A stretch of 64,000 bases of DNA from Cymodocea nodosa (lineage: Eukaryota; Streptophyta; Magnoliopsida; Alismatales; Cymodoceaceae), in contig CM072335.1 of assembly GCA_036874045.1 (NCBI GenBank), forward strand, positions 14,776,001 through 14,840,000, read 5' to 3'. The translations under genes and the position numbers were made by a program. Position 1 is the first letter of the stretch; each line of letters opens with the position of its first letter. This document shows positions 1 through 14,400 of this stretch, one piece after another. A model generated the notes under the pieces. It saw only the letters and a program-made list of their open reading frames with translations. It ran no database searches and was not told the DNA's origin.

Positions 1-2057
1 CAATTTAGATATTAATTCCAATTTGTACTTTAACTGCAAGTGCACAGTGTCTATTGTATCAGTGTGCAAGTACAGGTCGATCCCATAGGGAATTGTTGAA
101 GAACTTGAGAACTGTTCGTTTGTTAATAATCAAATTTATATATTCAATAAGCTCTCTATTGAATTACAGTTAACTCAACAGACAAAGTTCATTTAGTTAT
201 GACAAATTCAACGGACTAACCTCATGGACTTAAGTTAACTCCACGAGCCTGTCTTTTCTCTTTAATACTACTATTTACAGAGGAATTCGGCTAACCATTG
301 GGCAATTCCATAGATTGTAAATAACATCAATTAAACTCTTTAATGTTAGTTAACATTGGATTTATCATTAAGCAACACATTCAGATAATTCAAATAGTAA
401 CCATTAAAATCTTTAAATCTTTTAAACGAACCAATTTAAGTAAACTGTGAAACTAAAACAACATAAAACAATCACAACACTGACAAAGATAACATTAATC
501 ACGATACAACACAAACAATACAACACCCAAATACAACATACAAACATAGATAAATTGTTTTTGGTCTTTTTGTTTTAATATGAACATGGAAATGGGCGAA
601 AGGTGAAATGTAAAGTAATCTTACTTGACAGTAAATACTTCCGACACTACTTGCAACGCGATTACACCACTGAAAATTAAACCACTTACAATTCTGTCTC
701 CTCTCCCTATAGAATCGCGAGTCCAGAATTGCAAGATGATCTCCTCTTCAGCATACAAGCATCAACCCGAAGTCAAGGCTAAAAGCTTTACGATCTCCTG
801 AAATATGAGTCGGCGCTTGGTGAAAATGGCTTCCCTTCCCGCAACGCGATCACTCCTCACAGTGATTGTCAAGCACTGTGTTTGGCTCGGAATCGACCCG
901 ACATCAGTCAAGTATCCTCACAGACCTTCGATGGTTGATGATTATGGTGGTGATGATGATGGTTGGTGTGGAACTTCAGAGAATTGCGACACTGATCCTC
1001 CTCTACACACACTGTCCACCCATCGATCACACACTCTTCTTTTTTTCTTCTTTTCTTTTATATTTCTTCAGTAGTAACTGCTTCTACTTGAATGGTCGGT
1101 TGGATTTCCTCCATTCGTATCAACAGCAATGATTTCTTTCCTTGCGCAATACGTGCAAACGTGGTTTTTCTCTTCCAACTGTTTGTTCTTGCAACCACTA
1201 CAGTGGCATATTAGAAAATATATAGTTCATGGAGTTATAGATAACTCAACGGACTTTCTTCGTTGATTTAACTATAAAACACGTGTATAAATTTAACTAT
1301 CCGATGCTTAGGTGCATTTCGAATACTTATAAATTTAACTATCCGATGCTCAGATGCATTTCGGATAGTTACAGATAACTCACCGATATATAACTTAAGT
1401 AAATCTACTAGATCTCGACACGTGCCAGTAGTAGTTTAATCATAAAATAACATTTCGGAGAGTTACGGAGCTAACTATCTGATGCTCAGATGCATTTCGG
1501 ATAGTTAGAGATAACTCACCGAAAATCCACTTAAGTCACTTTCCCAGAACATGACATGTGTCCTCAGCTATTTTATAAATAAAAAGAGATTTCGGAGAGT
1601 TACAAGGCTAACTATCCGATGCCCAGCTGCAATTTCGGATAGTTATAGATAACTCACCGAAAGTTCACTTAAGTCATGCATTATGGTTTCGACACGTGTA
1701 CTTCAGGAAATAATAAACTATTCTCTCAAAACATAATTGTTCGGCAATTTAAACATAACTATCTGATACATGTTCGGTCTATTAAACATAACTGTCCGAA
1801 TATGTTCGGTATGTTAAACATAACTGTCCAAAATATCAGAAAATTCAAATACTTAAGAATTTCACAGCCTGCAACTTACCGATAGTTCAGAAATGTACTA
1901 AATTAACATTAATTCCCCCAAATTAAGCAGATTCTTCAATTAAAGCATATAATAGTGCAATTATAACATAATGGCTTAATTCTCATATGATAAGATAAAT
2001 ATTATGCAATTAACCATCATTTAACCGTTAATAATATGCACTTTTTCATTCTAAACA
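1..2057 (-). repeat. Athila-type LTR (left copy, L1)
   Basis: Aligns by eye over its whole length, same orientation, with 48182-50214, the LTR of the Athila-1 element. The minus-strand 5' end is TGTTTAG at 2057, and position 1 is close to the LTR's inner end, so the internal part of this element lies to the left of the window. It abuts copia A inside that element's reverse transcriptase frame, so it inserted into copia A. The part 1215-1860 holds the repeated dyad, ACTTAAGT and CACGTG modules described in the findings. Short reading frames here, for example at 805-1132, are not genes. Confidence 0.85.
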
Positions 2058-5000
2058 TGTAGCCCCAAACACAATATCATCAACATAGATTTGAATAATC
2101 AACATGTGCAAATCAAAAGTTTTGATAAACAAAGTGTTGTCTACTTTGCCTATAATGAAATCATTACTAGTTAAGAACTTTTTCAATTTTTCATACCATG
2201 CCCTAAGTACTTGTTTTAGACCATATAAAACTTTGTTTAATCTGTAGACATGATCTAAATTGACTTCATCTTCAAATCCGAGGGGTTGCTTGACAAATAC
2301 TTCTTGTATTTCTCCATTCAAAAAAGTACTATTTACATCCATTTGAAATAGTTTTATCCTCATACTACTTGCAAAAGTAAGCAACATTCTGATAGCTTTA
2401 ATTCTAACTACAGGTGCAAAAGTTTCTTCATAATCAATACCTTCTTGCTAATTATATCTTTATGCAACCAGTCGAGCTTTATTTCTAAGTATGTTTCCTT
2501 TTTCATCTAATTTATTTCTGAAAATCCATTTAGTCCCAATGATGGATTTTCCTATAGGTTTCTTCACTAATTCTCAGACATTATTTTTCTGGAACTAATT
2601 TAATTCTTCCTGCATAGCCATTGTTCATTAATTACCCTTACAAGCTTATCTACTAATTTTGACTCAATTTCTGACATAAATGCACAATAATTGTAAATAT
2701 CTTGTGTTTTGCTTCTAGTCTGTACCCCTTTGGTTATATTTCCAATTATTTGTTTCATAGGATGGTCTGATTTGAATTTCCAACTATTTTGATTCTGATT
2801 TGATGCTTGGGATCTAAATTTCTGCTTACAATTATCTTTTTCATAATTTTCATTTTCACTTTCACTATCAATCTTCAAATTTTTGAAATTCTGTATCAAA
2901 TCTTCATCAAACTGAACATTTATACTTTCCTCTACTATTCTATCTTTAGCAAAATATACTCTATATGCTTTGCTTCTAGATGAATATCTAACTAGTATGG
3001 TAGGTTTAAATTTTGAATCAAACTTGTTTTTAGCATCTCTAATGTTTAATACAAAGTATTTGCATCCGAATGTCTTAAAATATCTAATATTTGGTGTCTT
3101 ATCAAACCAAAGTTCAAATGGTGTCTTATTCTACATAGATCTGATGAGTTCTGTTGGAGATGTGACAAATTGTACCAACAATTTCAACTCAAAGAAATTT
3201 TGATAGATTAGTGGCATTCAACATAGTTCTAGTCATTTCTTACAATGTTCTATTCTTTCTTTCCACAACTCCATTTTGAGCTAGAATTCTAGGACAAGAG
3301 AATTCATATAAGATTCCAAAAGTATTGCAAAGATTTTCAAATTCATAATTTTCAAATTCTCCTCCATGATCACTTCTGATTTTCTTCACTATCAATTCCT
3401 TCTAATTTTGAACTCTAATGCAGAAATTTTTGAATTCATTGTATGTCTCATTTTTATGTGCCAAAAATATTACCAAAGTTAATCTAGAGAAATCATCTAC
3501 AATAACAAGAGTATATTTTTGACCCCCAAGACTTGATATTTGAGTTGGGCCAAAAAGATCTAGATGTAAAAGTTCCAGTGGCTTTTTGGTGGTAATCTCA
3601 TTTTTGCTATGTAAAGAAGTTCTCTTCTACTTGCCTAACATACAATCACTACACACCTTGTCTTTCTTAAATTCAAGTTTGGGCAATCCCCTAACTAAAT
3701 CATTTTTGGATAACTTTCTAAGAATCTTCATATTGACATATCCAAGTCTTTTATGCCACAACCAATCATCTTCACTAGATACTACTAAGCAGAAATTATT
3801 TGCAGAATTTTCACATGAAAAGTTTAATGTATATATTGAACAATTTCTAAAATCAATAAATTTTATTTCATTTGTAGCTTGATCAGTGATGTAACAATTT
3901 TCAACAGTAAATGAAACATTATAACATTTATCACACAATTGTCTTACACTTAATAAGTTTTGTTTTAGTCCATTAATATGCAAGACATTCTCAATTCTTA
4001 ATGTTATATTTCCTATTGCAGTAATTTTACATTTTTCATTATTACCAAATTTAACTAAATCAAGAAATTTTTTCTTACCTATCATATGCTTTGAGCATCC
4101 ACTATCCATAATCCATTTTGTTGTTTGTGCTTGAAGCTCCTTGTTATCCTACAATTTATACTAAAATTAAGGCTTTTGGTACTCAAATCTTCTTACGTCC
4201 AATAGAGTTAATCCTTAAAATATTAAATTTATTATAATCACATATGACCCGATCTTCTTCTGATAGCAAATACAGTAGTGTCATCTCTATATGATCGAAT
4301 CATGCCACCACAATAAGGTATTTCCTATAGTGTAGCATACCTTAGGCCAAATTTAATTCCATTTAATCGTTTAGATCCTATGATTTTATCTAACCCTTTT
4401 TGACCTTATGTAAATTTGCAAATAATACTTTTCAAATCATAGATTTCAGTTAATAAATTTTTATTTTCTTCTCTTAACTCATAGTTATCACAGCTATATT
4501 TATCCATGTTAGTTTTCAAATTTCTATTTTCAACTAGAGCTTTTTCTAACTCAACAAAAGAATCTTCTAAACAATTATTCAAACTTTTAATCTCTTTCTT
4601 ATATTCTCTATATTTAACATATAGACTATTTACTGTACACAGAAGACTATTTACATCTAAGTCATCATGCTCATTTTCTGAACAATAAGAAGTAAAGCAT
4701 ACCTCTTGTGCTGCAAAGCACACGTTGACTACAACTTCATCTTCAAAATCTAAAGAACTATTTAAGGAGCTATTATCATCCCAAGTAGCTTTAAGAGCTA
4801 TTTTCTTTTTCTTTTTCCATCTTTTCTTCTTATCCGTTTGATCCTCTTCTATTTGTAATGGATAGAAAGTCTGTATATGTCCTTGCCTTTTGCATTTAAA
4901 GTATGTAAGGATTGTTCTTTTGGAGGAGCTGGTCTTATTATTTTTCTTCATGAATTTTCTAAAATTCCTTGCCAACAGTATAATCTCATCATCATCTAAG

Positions 5001-5702
5001 CTCAGAGCTTCTTCTATTGAAAGAAATGCAATTTCCTCTTTCTTCTCAGCTTTCTTTTCAACAGTTCCTTCCTATTCCTTCTAGTCTTTCATCTGAACCT
5101 TGTGGGCTAGTAGATTGCCCAACAACTCTTCAACATTGTAGTTGTTGAGGTCCTTGGAGTCTTGAATGGAGGTGGATTTTTGTTTCCACTCAACAGTTAA
5201 ACTTCTCAAAATCTTTTGTACATGTTCACATGAAGAGAATTCTTTTCCCAAGCCTTTAAGACTATTAATAATCTCAGTAAATCTTAAAAACATTTCAATT
5301 ATGTTTTCATTATCATTCATTTTAAATAATTCTGGTTTTCTCAACAGAATGTTGATTTTTATGTCATTTACCTAGCTTGTACCTTTGTATGTAACTTGAA
5401 GGATTTTCCAAGCTTCATGTGTAGATTTACATGTAGAAACTTTATTATACTATTCAGTTGTTAGTGCATAGTATATAGCATTCAACATTCAACCCTCAAG
5501 CATCCAACTAGATGATTCTCTCATCCTCCTTAGTCTAGTCCATAACATTACTAATAGGAAGTATAGTTTCAAGAACGACAATCTTCTAGAGTTTTACATC
5601 AGAACTCCTAAAGAAACACTCCATTCTATTCTTCCAATAATTATAGTTAAAACCATCGAATAGAGGTCTATGAATGTTTTGTCCCTCAACAAATTGTGCC
5701 AT
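2058..5702 (-). pseudogene. copia A gag-pol remnant
   Basis: The start codon at 5702-5700 matches the gag starts of copies B and F. Recognisable in order: UBN2-type gag (about 5702-5081), a zinc-knuckle region near 4910-4860 with first and last Cys replaced by Tyr, a coiled-coil segment (4840-4406), protease with DSGCSKHM (about 4115-4080), the GAG-pre-integrase segment, integrase core (about 3590-3230), and reverse transcriptase with YVDD at 2076-2087. Many stops and frameshifts split it. It shares a TAG (near 4336) and a stop before the protease (near 4160) with copies B and F. It encodes no working protein as it stands. Confidence 0.85.
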
Positions 5703-5740
5703 TAAAATCTAGATGGAATTAACCAAGCTCTGATACCAAT

Positions 5741-7064
5741 TGTTAGAATCAATAGACTCACCAGAGGGAGGGTGAATAGTGTGTGTAAATTTGACTTCTT
5801 TTAGAACTTAATTTGTTGATTCAATTTATCTATGAGCTAAATTAATCAATATGCATGCAAAATAGTAAATAATAATGAACACAAGAAAATTTTTAGGTGG
5901 TTCACCAACTTGGCTAATCCATCTCCAAGATTCACTTGAGCTTCACTAAGTATATGAATACTTACAAGACTTGCTTTCAAGTTAAAGCAAGAACCAACAC
6001 TTAAGCTTTCAGGTTGAAGCTCAACAACCAAGCTTTCAGGTACAAGCTCTTAACCAACAGTGAGTTTTCAACTTTAAACTTTGAAACAGAGTTTGAGCGC
6101 AGGGAGCTTTTGTGCTACAATGAACTTGAGAACATTTTTGTATTTTGCAAAATTGAGAGTGTTGCTGGAATTTTTGAGTAGCTCACAATATTTGATAATT
6201 GTTATCACAAGTTTTTCTTTACTTATCATATTTATACCAAGAGGTATAATGATCAAATTCACTTCTAACGGATGTTTTCTACTGTACTTGCTGTGTAGTC
6301 AATCCCAAAAATAATAAGTTATCGTTTTGTATACTGTCCAGCTTATAACCTTCCAATTCCCTTTGATTTTTGGATGGTTAGCTATGTAACTTTCCAGAGG
6401 ATAACTGTAAATCACCAAAAATCCACTTAAGTCCTTATCTGTGTCACATGGGATTTTAAGTCATACACGTGAAGTGTCTTAAGTTCGAATGGTTATAACT
6501 GTTAACTTACCGAAACTCTTCAACTTTTAGATAGTTAGCTACAATAACCTCCCAATTCATCTTCTAAGTTTCCGACTGCTTTCTTATTTCTACACATGCA
6601 TAATAGGATAACTTAAGTTTTGAATAGTTAAATCTATAACCTTCCGAAACTTCTTCTAAGCTTCCGTCTAGATTTTTGCATGTGGGTAATTGAATGACTT
6701 AAGTTTCGAATAGTTAGATTTCCTAACTTTTTGATTTCCTTGAACTTCTAGATAGTTAGCACTTTAACTCTTAGATCATTCAACCAACTATTTTTAAAAC
6801 TCTCCGAAGTATTTGTATTTTCAAATAATTATTTTTCTAACTATCCGATGATGTTTCTCCTAAGCCTATAATTCACCGAAGATTCATTTCTTTTAAATAC
6901 TTAAGTCTAATAACCTTTCGATTTCCTATTTCTCTTGCAGTAATTTCTAAACTATCTATATCAACTTATCTGTCTTCTAAACTTTTGCTGAATTGTCTTA
7001 TCTGTGAAATACAATTTATTTCCTCATATAGATTTTTACATTATCAAAATACAAGAATCCTAAT
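5741..7064 (-). repeat. copia A 5' LTR (degenerate)
   Basis: Ends at the primer-binding side in TGTTAGAATC on the plus strand (5741) and at the outer side near 7064, where the plus strand reads as a decayed version of the family terminus (ATTATCAAAATAC then a degraded TTCTAACA). Shorter than the about 1760-bp LTRs of B and the solo copy, with degraded dyad modules between about 6340 and 6900. Confidence 0.8.
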
Positions 7065-7066
7065 AG

Positions 7067-7515
7067 TTTTAACCTTAAAACCTTTGTTATGGTTGGTTCT
7101 AACTTATACCTAAAAACTCAATTGTGAACATTGATTCTTACTTCGAACTAAAATAAGTATTGTATAAATGATAAAAATAATGAAACCTAAGCTAAGTTTA
7201 AAAGTGAAGTAACTATTAGTGATAAATCACTTAAAATTTCTCTATATGTTTTTACTTAGTTTTTATTCCCTACTATGCATATTATCATTTATCTTATTGT
7301 TGATTTGAACTTCAACCTCAAAACCTTTGTTGTGGTTGATTCAAACTTGTACTTGAAAGTTTAATTGTAAACATCAATTCCTACTTTAACCTAAAAGTAA
7401 ATATTGTATAAGTGATAAAAAAGATAATAAAATCTAAACTAAGTTTAAAAGTGAAGTAACCATTATTAGTAAATCACTTAAAATTTCTCTTTATTTCTAT
7501 TTGATTTTTATGTTA
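7067..7515. repeat. tandem duplication, period about 244 bp
   Basis: The stretch starting AACCTTAAAACCTTTGTTAT near 7070 recurs in the same order near 7314 (CAACCTCAAAACCTTTGTTG). Shared landmarks are a TTGTATAA-TGATAAAAA block, AAGTTTAAAAGTGAAGTAAC and ATCACTTAAAATTTCTCT. The two copies differ by many point changes. No coding signal is seen. Confidence 0.75.
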
Positions 7516-7519
7516 TCCT

Positions 7520-8419
7520 TTATCTTGTTATGATTACTAAATTAATTTATCTTACTAATTAGATTAAAAATTTATTTAAAAAGAACACACTTTACCATTC
7601 ATCTTCCCACTAATAAATCATACCATCCTAACAAGATTATATAGGCCGATGCATTGAAAAAATATACTTATGTAACAACAATACATTTTTAATATTAAAA
7701 TGATTTCAAGTAGTGGCAATATATTTATTTTTTTATAAAATAGATCAGCAAAAGGTGGTCACTAGAATTTGAATCATAATAAAGAAAACAAATCTCCGTG
7801 ATTCTTACAAACTCAACTACTTAAATTTGAATAATTACAATATATTTGTGAATGTCCGTCCGGATCAAGCTCGGTCTAAGAAACCCAAAACCATAAGAGT
7901 TTTCAGCAGCCTAGACATCTAAGATCACGCACTTCTGCAACAGGTCGAATAAGCTCCCATGCCTAAGCTAGAATGCTAGCATTTAGACTAATATAGCCTA
8001 CAAAGGATGACAAAAAAAGGTAAATTCGATTCCCAATAGAAATATTAATATCGTCAAAACAGAATCAGCATAAAATACAACTCGTTTCAATAGAAGAATT
8101 CTCTTTTACAACTACCCAATAAAATGAAAGCAACTTCAACCAAACTGAGACATGGAAATTGGGACGAGAAATGAAAACGCCATTGGACGAGAAGTCAAAC
8201 AGAAGTATAACAATTAAAAATCGTAAGTAATGGCATCTCACACAGTTGACAAAACTGTAATATCATAAGAAATCTGAGTACAAACATTAGGTTGGATGGA
8301 ATCCATACTAGCGATTGTTCTTTTCGTTTAAACGACCACTGCAATGATCCAATATTGAGATTATAAACAGTGGTTGAAAGGCTAATGCAGTATTTATATC
8401 TTCCATTAGCTCATGAAAA
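7520..8419. other. intergenic DNA and 3' flank of the SDF2 gene
   Basis: AT-rich, with no coding or repeat structure I recognise. The part nearest 8420 should hold the SDF2 3' untranslated region; an ATAAATA on the minus strand near 8390 is the closest poly(A)-signal-like sequence, a weak call. Confidence 0.4.
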
Positions 8420-11400
8420 TTAAGAAGTAACTTGCTTGATATGCCCATTGACGGGAAGATACACCCCCTCTGCTGCCAGCCAGACATTGTCAGCACGCTT
8501 CTCACGAACGCCACATACCTGCACATGTATCAAAATGTTATAGAGATTTAACAAGAATTCAGGATGAAACAAATAAAGTTAAAATCAAGCAATTATATGT
8601 GATATCAATTTCCAAATGTCAACAAAGACAACCCTTGCAGCATGATGGGTTGGTTCTAGATAAGTGTTCCCCTAACATAAAATTATAGTGGATATATCAT
8701 GTAATTGTAATGAGATTTTATTGAGACCAGAACGAGCCCGTGTGTGAAACATGAACCTTCATACAAACACCAACTTTACCTCTTGTTGTCCCCCTGCAAT
8801 GCGAGAATATTTCTTATCATGACTGTGTAGATAGCCACCAGTGTCAACATGTTGCAGCCTTACCCTTTGATCTTGCTTCCAGATCTTCCCACTACCCTCA
8901 ATATGAAGCCTGATAAAATGTTAAGTTCATTCAAAATAAATAACCAACTGATTTTTGGAAAATTTAGCTTCATCCAATATAAGAAGATTTTGTGTCCCAC
9001 CGCCAGAAATCTCCAGTATCTGATTCATCATCCCCTCCAAAGCAACTAATCTGCAGATATCAATAATGTCAATCATGAAAAAGCATCCCAGATTAAAACT
9101 ATGCAATATTCAAAACACCAGAACACTTAGAAATGATGATAAGCTAAAGATTGTCAAGTCAGAATGTACTGCACCTATGCCTCAAAAGTGCATTTAGTGC
9201 AGGGGACAACTGCATTAGGAAAAAAAAACTCACCATCATAATATCAACTTTTCACACTATAAGGAGGTCCAACAAGTGAGTGTTGGAACACAAGAAATGA
9301 GGTAAAAGTGCAATTGTTATTATAAGAAAATATAAGGTCTCTATCTATAAGCAAACATAAGGCTAGATAAAGAGGACAAAGCACACTTAAACAATGTAGG
9401 ACTAAACTTACAATACACCTAAAACCCTAATACATTACTTCCTCTAACCAAGGATTTAAAAATCAAGACCAATTGTGAAATTTCACCGATCCATCTTGAA
9501 TTTCATTTTGATTGAACCTGATACCTCATAAAATATGGCATACTTGATCCATCATCAAAAATCTGTCAGATCAATAGATTGTTCAATCCAAAGTATTTTT
9601 TGATCAAGCCATACAAAGAAGGGTTCTCTGCAAAGCTTTCGCTAATTGCCTATCATCAAAGCCTTCAAAGGGTTTGATTTCCATTACCTAGATCAGTCTT
9701 GTGGTGTGCACATGCTCCCAAGAAAAGAAATTGCCCTATGAGCAAAAAATACAACAAATTGTCATTTAACATTTTAATGGCCATACCAATAGACCAACCG
9801 AGATTGCACACTGAAAAATACTGTTTATGATGATCGATAGCTCAATGTTAATCATAGATGTTTAGGCTAGGTGGCATTATAAGCCATGCATTTGGCAAGG
9901 GTTTGTGGGACTTCTGTAAAGCTTTTCTCCAACAAGCTTTCCTCTCCTCCAATGTCTATCATAATTTATGGCATACTTCTTGCACGCTTTTCAATGAACA
10001 ACAAGCTTTCCAGCAGTCAGACAATTTCTGGGCTTTGCACTCCTCTCCAATGGGTCCAACAAATTAAGGCATATTAATATTTTTTTTTAAAGGGTATTGA
10101 TATATATATATATTCATGTTTATATTTTTTTGATATTTATATTGTTAACAATTTGATTTTCCAAATATTGTTTTGATAATTTAATATGTTATAATATTCT
10201 CCATACTATTATAGTATAAAATGGTTAAATATATCATAAATGTATATAATATTTATATATAAATCATAAATAAAAATGGCACCTAGGACCTGAGGCACCA
10301 AGGCATTCAAGGTGCCTTGATGCCTTGATGAGTATGATGATGGTAAACTAAACTCTATTTTGGCAAAAACTAAGATTGCATAGTGTAAGAATGACTGGAC
10401 TAAATGACATTAAAAAATAAAGACTAAAGACATTTTTAAACAAAAGATCAAGGTAATTAGTATTAAGCCCCAAGAATGTACTCTAACAATGAGAACAATA
10501 ATAACTTATTGAATGCTGATAAAAGTTCATATTTTTTTACGTCAGCATGGCTAACTACCTCAAGGTTACCAGATATAGGAGAGGCATGCAAATGGCTATG
10601 CAACCATCTCCGAGTTCTCATATGCTGTAATCGAAAGATGGTCCCACTTTTAATAACACCACCTTGTTTGGAGGAAGTATCAGGAACCGGCTTTACAATC
10701 TACAATATTCAAGATCAGATCAGAATCATCAGAATTTATAAAATAGATCTTACAAGATGATAAGAGATTGTTGCCAATGATCTAGAACCAAGTAACAATA
10801 CATGCCATCTGTTCTAATGAGTTAATTGCATGGGCAGAATGTAAAAAACATGCACTCTCACACATGCATAAATATATATACTGTTAGAAAACATAATACC
10901 ACATGGATTACTGAAAAAGTCAATATGAGTAAATATAAAAAAGGACATCTTCACTCCTTGCTAATTGATTTTAAGTTGGATATCCATATTTTAATACAGT
11001 ATCAAAGTAAAAAGATCTTAGTAGGACCTAAAAAAATGCTACAATAAGGAAGTGTTAGAAAACATAGCTTCATGTGGACTAACAAAAAAGTTAAAATGAG
11101 TCAATATAGAGAGGACCCTTCCATTCATTGTTAATTAATTTTAAGTTGGATATCCAAATTTTAATATAGATCTACATACAAGTATATATAAGTATTTTGA
11201 GAAATGGACAGGAATGACTAATCTGATCATGAAACATCAGCCTTACCAGTCCAACAACCTCTTGCCGGACCATTTTTACAGTGTCTGGGTGACTGGTTGG
11301 ACCAGATGGTCTAACTGGTAAAATTCGGCAACCTCACTGGTCTAAAAAATCAAGTAAATAATGAGTTCATTGAGATTCATTGATTTTCTTTTGTATTTTT

Positions 11401-14400
11401 TAATAATAAGTAATTTTCTTGAACAAACATTGTTTTTTTGAATAATAAGTATTTTCAAATGATCAATGGTTTTTATCATTTTCATTGTTTTTAGTTTTTT
11501 ATCATGATCTATGTTTTTGCAAATAATCAGTCTTTTATAAATTTACAAAAAGATTCATGATGGCATGACAAAATTTATTATGATGTTAACCACAAACCTG
11601 GTCAACAGGCAAGCAATTTTTTTACTAAACCAACCAAAGATTTTTCAGAGCTAGCAGCCAGTTTTTACCACTTGATGTTCTTGTGATTTCTCTCAACTTA
11701 TAAGGAGTTATTTTGCAAGCATGCTTACTTGATCCTTAGAAGTTGTTGAAGACTGCTGTGCCCATTAGCAAGCATAATTCCCACGTTTTGACCTCATAAG
11801 GACATGTGAGAAGTGGAGGTATCACAACAGGAATTGCAATTGTATTGTGTAGTGTGATGAGATGGAAGGCAATACCTTGATAGGAGTTTGCCCAATAGTA
11901 CCAAGAAAATCTTGATTTTTAGCAGGATTGGAAGAAAGTTGATCAATGGCAATTGGCAAGATATCACATCTCCATGGGACTTCTATGAAAGGGTAGTAAG
12001 TTATGCATCCCACAGGGAGGGGATCACATAAGATGGATGAGAGAGGCACATTCATCCAAAGCGGTTGGGCACTTCAGAATTAATAAAGCAATTGCTCAAT
12101 TAGGGGCTATATTTACTGGCCAAAGCTCTCTACAAATGTAGCTCAGTATATCCAAGGATGTTCATTGTGTAGTTAGATGAAACCCAGCAATCGAAAGATT
12201 AGTTTGTACCATCCTTTATGCGATCATGGGAGAGCACTTCCATGGATTTTGCAGGAGGCTTATCAAGGACATGATCATCTATCCATGGTAGTCAATAGAT
12301 TCTCAAAGATGGTGCCATTGATTCCATGCCAGAAAATGATCATTAGTGCAAAGATAGCAAAGTTGTACTTCCAGAAAGTATGGGTGATTTTCAGACTATA
12401 AGTTCAATTGTTTCAAATAGAGACAACAAGTTTCTAGAAGTATTCTAGAGGATACTTTGGGGGGTAATGGATACAACTTTAAAGCGTAGCACTTCATACC
12501 ATCTACAAACAGACAACTAGACAAAGGTTGTGAACAAAACAATAGTTCACTTACTATGGAGATATAACATGTAACATCCTAAGACATAGGATGATAGTTT
12601 ATTATATATATAGTTTGCCTTCAATAGGTTTTTCCATGAGTCTATATGGAAGACACCATTTGAAGGAACCTTTTTCAAATCTCCTCCATGCATCTTCTCC
12701 TAGCCAATACCCATAGTTTGATCTAATCAAAACTCGTTGGATTCTCACTCATGTAGTCAATAGCCATAATGCATCATTAGTGTAGTCACTAACTAGTTGT
12801 GCAAAGGGTGATGTCACATCCTGTTAATTCTTATGTTGCCAACACTAGAGAGGTGATTCCATCTAGTAGAGAATTAGCAACCTTGGTTCAATAAGTCCAT
12901 GCGATCTAAAGGCAGTTGGTCAAAGAATGGTTGACATCAACATCATTCAACAAGCTAGGCACCATCGATGTTGTATGGGTTGTGTTGTATGGGTATTTTA
13001 GTCTTTTTACTGTATAGGGTTTTACCCTATACATATCCCATTATAAAATTAATGTTATCAAATGAAGTGATTTCTTTGTGTAATCAAAACCTGTTGGATT
13101 CTCACTCTCATATGGTTGATGTCATTAATAGCCAAGATGTTGACCATAAGCATTCTCGAGGTTGTCGATTCATTTGCACCATTGGTGTGGTCACCAACTA
13201 GCTATGCAAGGGGTGTGCCATGTCCTATTAATTCCTATGTTGTCAACACTAGAGAGGCAATTCCATCTAGTGGAGAATTAGCAACCTTGGTTCAATAGGT
13301 CCATGTGATCTAATGGTAGTTGGTCAAAGAACAATTGACATCGATGTCATTCAGCAAGCTAGGCACCATTGATGTCATCTAAAAATGATCATCAAGGTAA
13401 TGAGCTCCTCATCTAAGAAAGATCATTGTCAATGTCATCATTTAGTTGAGACTCAAGTGCTACAATACCAAAAAAAACAACTATAAGTGGTGAATTGTTT
13501 GTACTATTTGTGATGGCTACATGTGACACCTTTTTTAAAGGTTTTATACCAACTATAGAAAAATTGAATGGAAAGAATTACATAATATGGGCACATAATT
13601 TTGAAACAATTGTCGTTGCTCATCATATGTTGAGTCACCTTATAAAAGATCCATCAAATGTGAAGGATTCGAACTTATACAAATTAGTTGCAAATGATGC
13701 TACCGTTACTTTGTGATACATGATAGTATGAAGCCTTTTATGGCTTATGGAGTTACAATGATGCATCCAACAAAAAAACAAATCTAAGACTCACTCCCAA
13801 AGACCAATGGTTATGAAAAAAAACATTGCAAAAATCTTTCAAATGTATGAACTTTTTACACTCAAGCAAGGTGATCAAACACCACATGACTTACAACATC
13901 ATACAAGGTTTGATAAAGGAGTCAAATACCTATCACAATAGGGAGGAGTTAGCTCTTGCATCATATTTGTCTAGTTTAATCATGAGGCGTCTACACAAAT
14001 ACATGGCCAAATTCTTGGAACTAATCAAATGCTAAATCTAGAAGAGACATTTGCAAAGGTCATGAGGATTTCAATGCAACCATAATCCCCAATTGACAAT
14101 GGTTGTAATTTCTTCCCATGGTCACAAAGAGGGAAATGGAAGTCATGAGGGTAAACAATCCATACGTTGCCAGCATTGTGGCAAGATTACTCACTATTTA
14201 GAAAAATATTGAGACAAATTTGGTAAACTTCAATGAACACGTGTTGCTGTAAAGTCCTCTCAACCTTCAACCACTACTTCCTCTAGTGTTGTCACCATCT
14301 CTCAAGATGAGTACAATCATCTCCTACAATCATAAGAATCAAGTTCCACAGCTATGAGTGCTCAAATTTCTACCTCAAGTATTAACAACCATGTTATCTT

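Larger units (their letters stand above)
2058..7064 (-). mobile_element. Ty1/copia retrotransposon A (SIRE/Maximus-like), truncated
   Basis: Minus-strand copia element of the same family as copies B and F. In element order it has a 5' LTR (7064-5741), a methionine-initiator-tRNA type primer site (GCTCTGATACCA on the plus strand, 5728-5739), gag, protease, integrase and part of reverse transcriptase. It ends abruptly at 2058, just after the YVDD motif, where Athila LTR L1 begins; RNase H and the 3' LTR must lie left of the window. It is the most diverged family member here and so probably the oldest. Confidence 0.9.

Noticed and set aside
805-1132. Two overlapping 88-89-codon frames
   Set aside because: Inside an Athila LTR; the other LTR copy (48960-49290) does not keep the same frames.
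9858-10077. Small plus-strand frames of 63-69 codons
   Set aside because: Lie in SDF2 intron 3, antisense to the gene, with no recognisable similarity.
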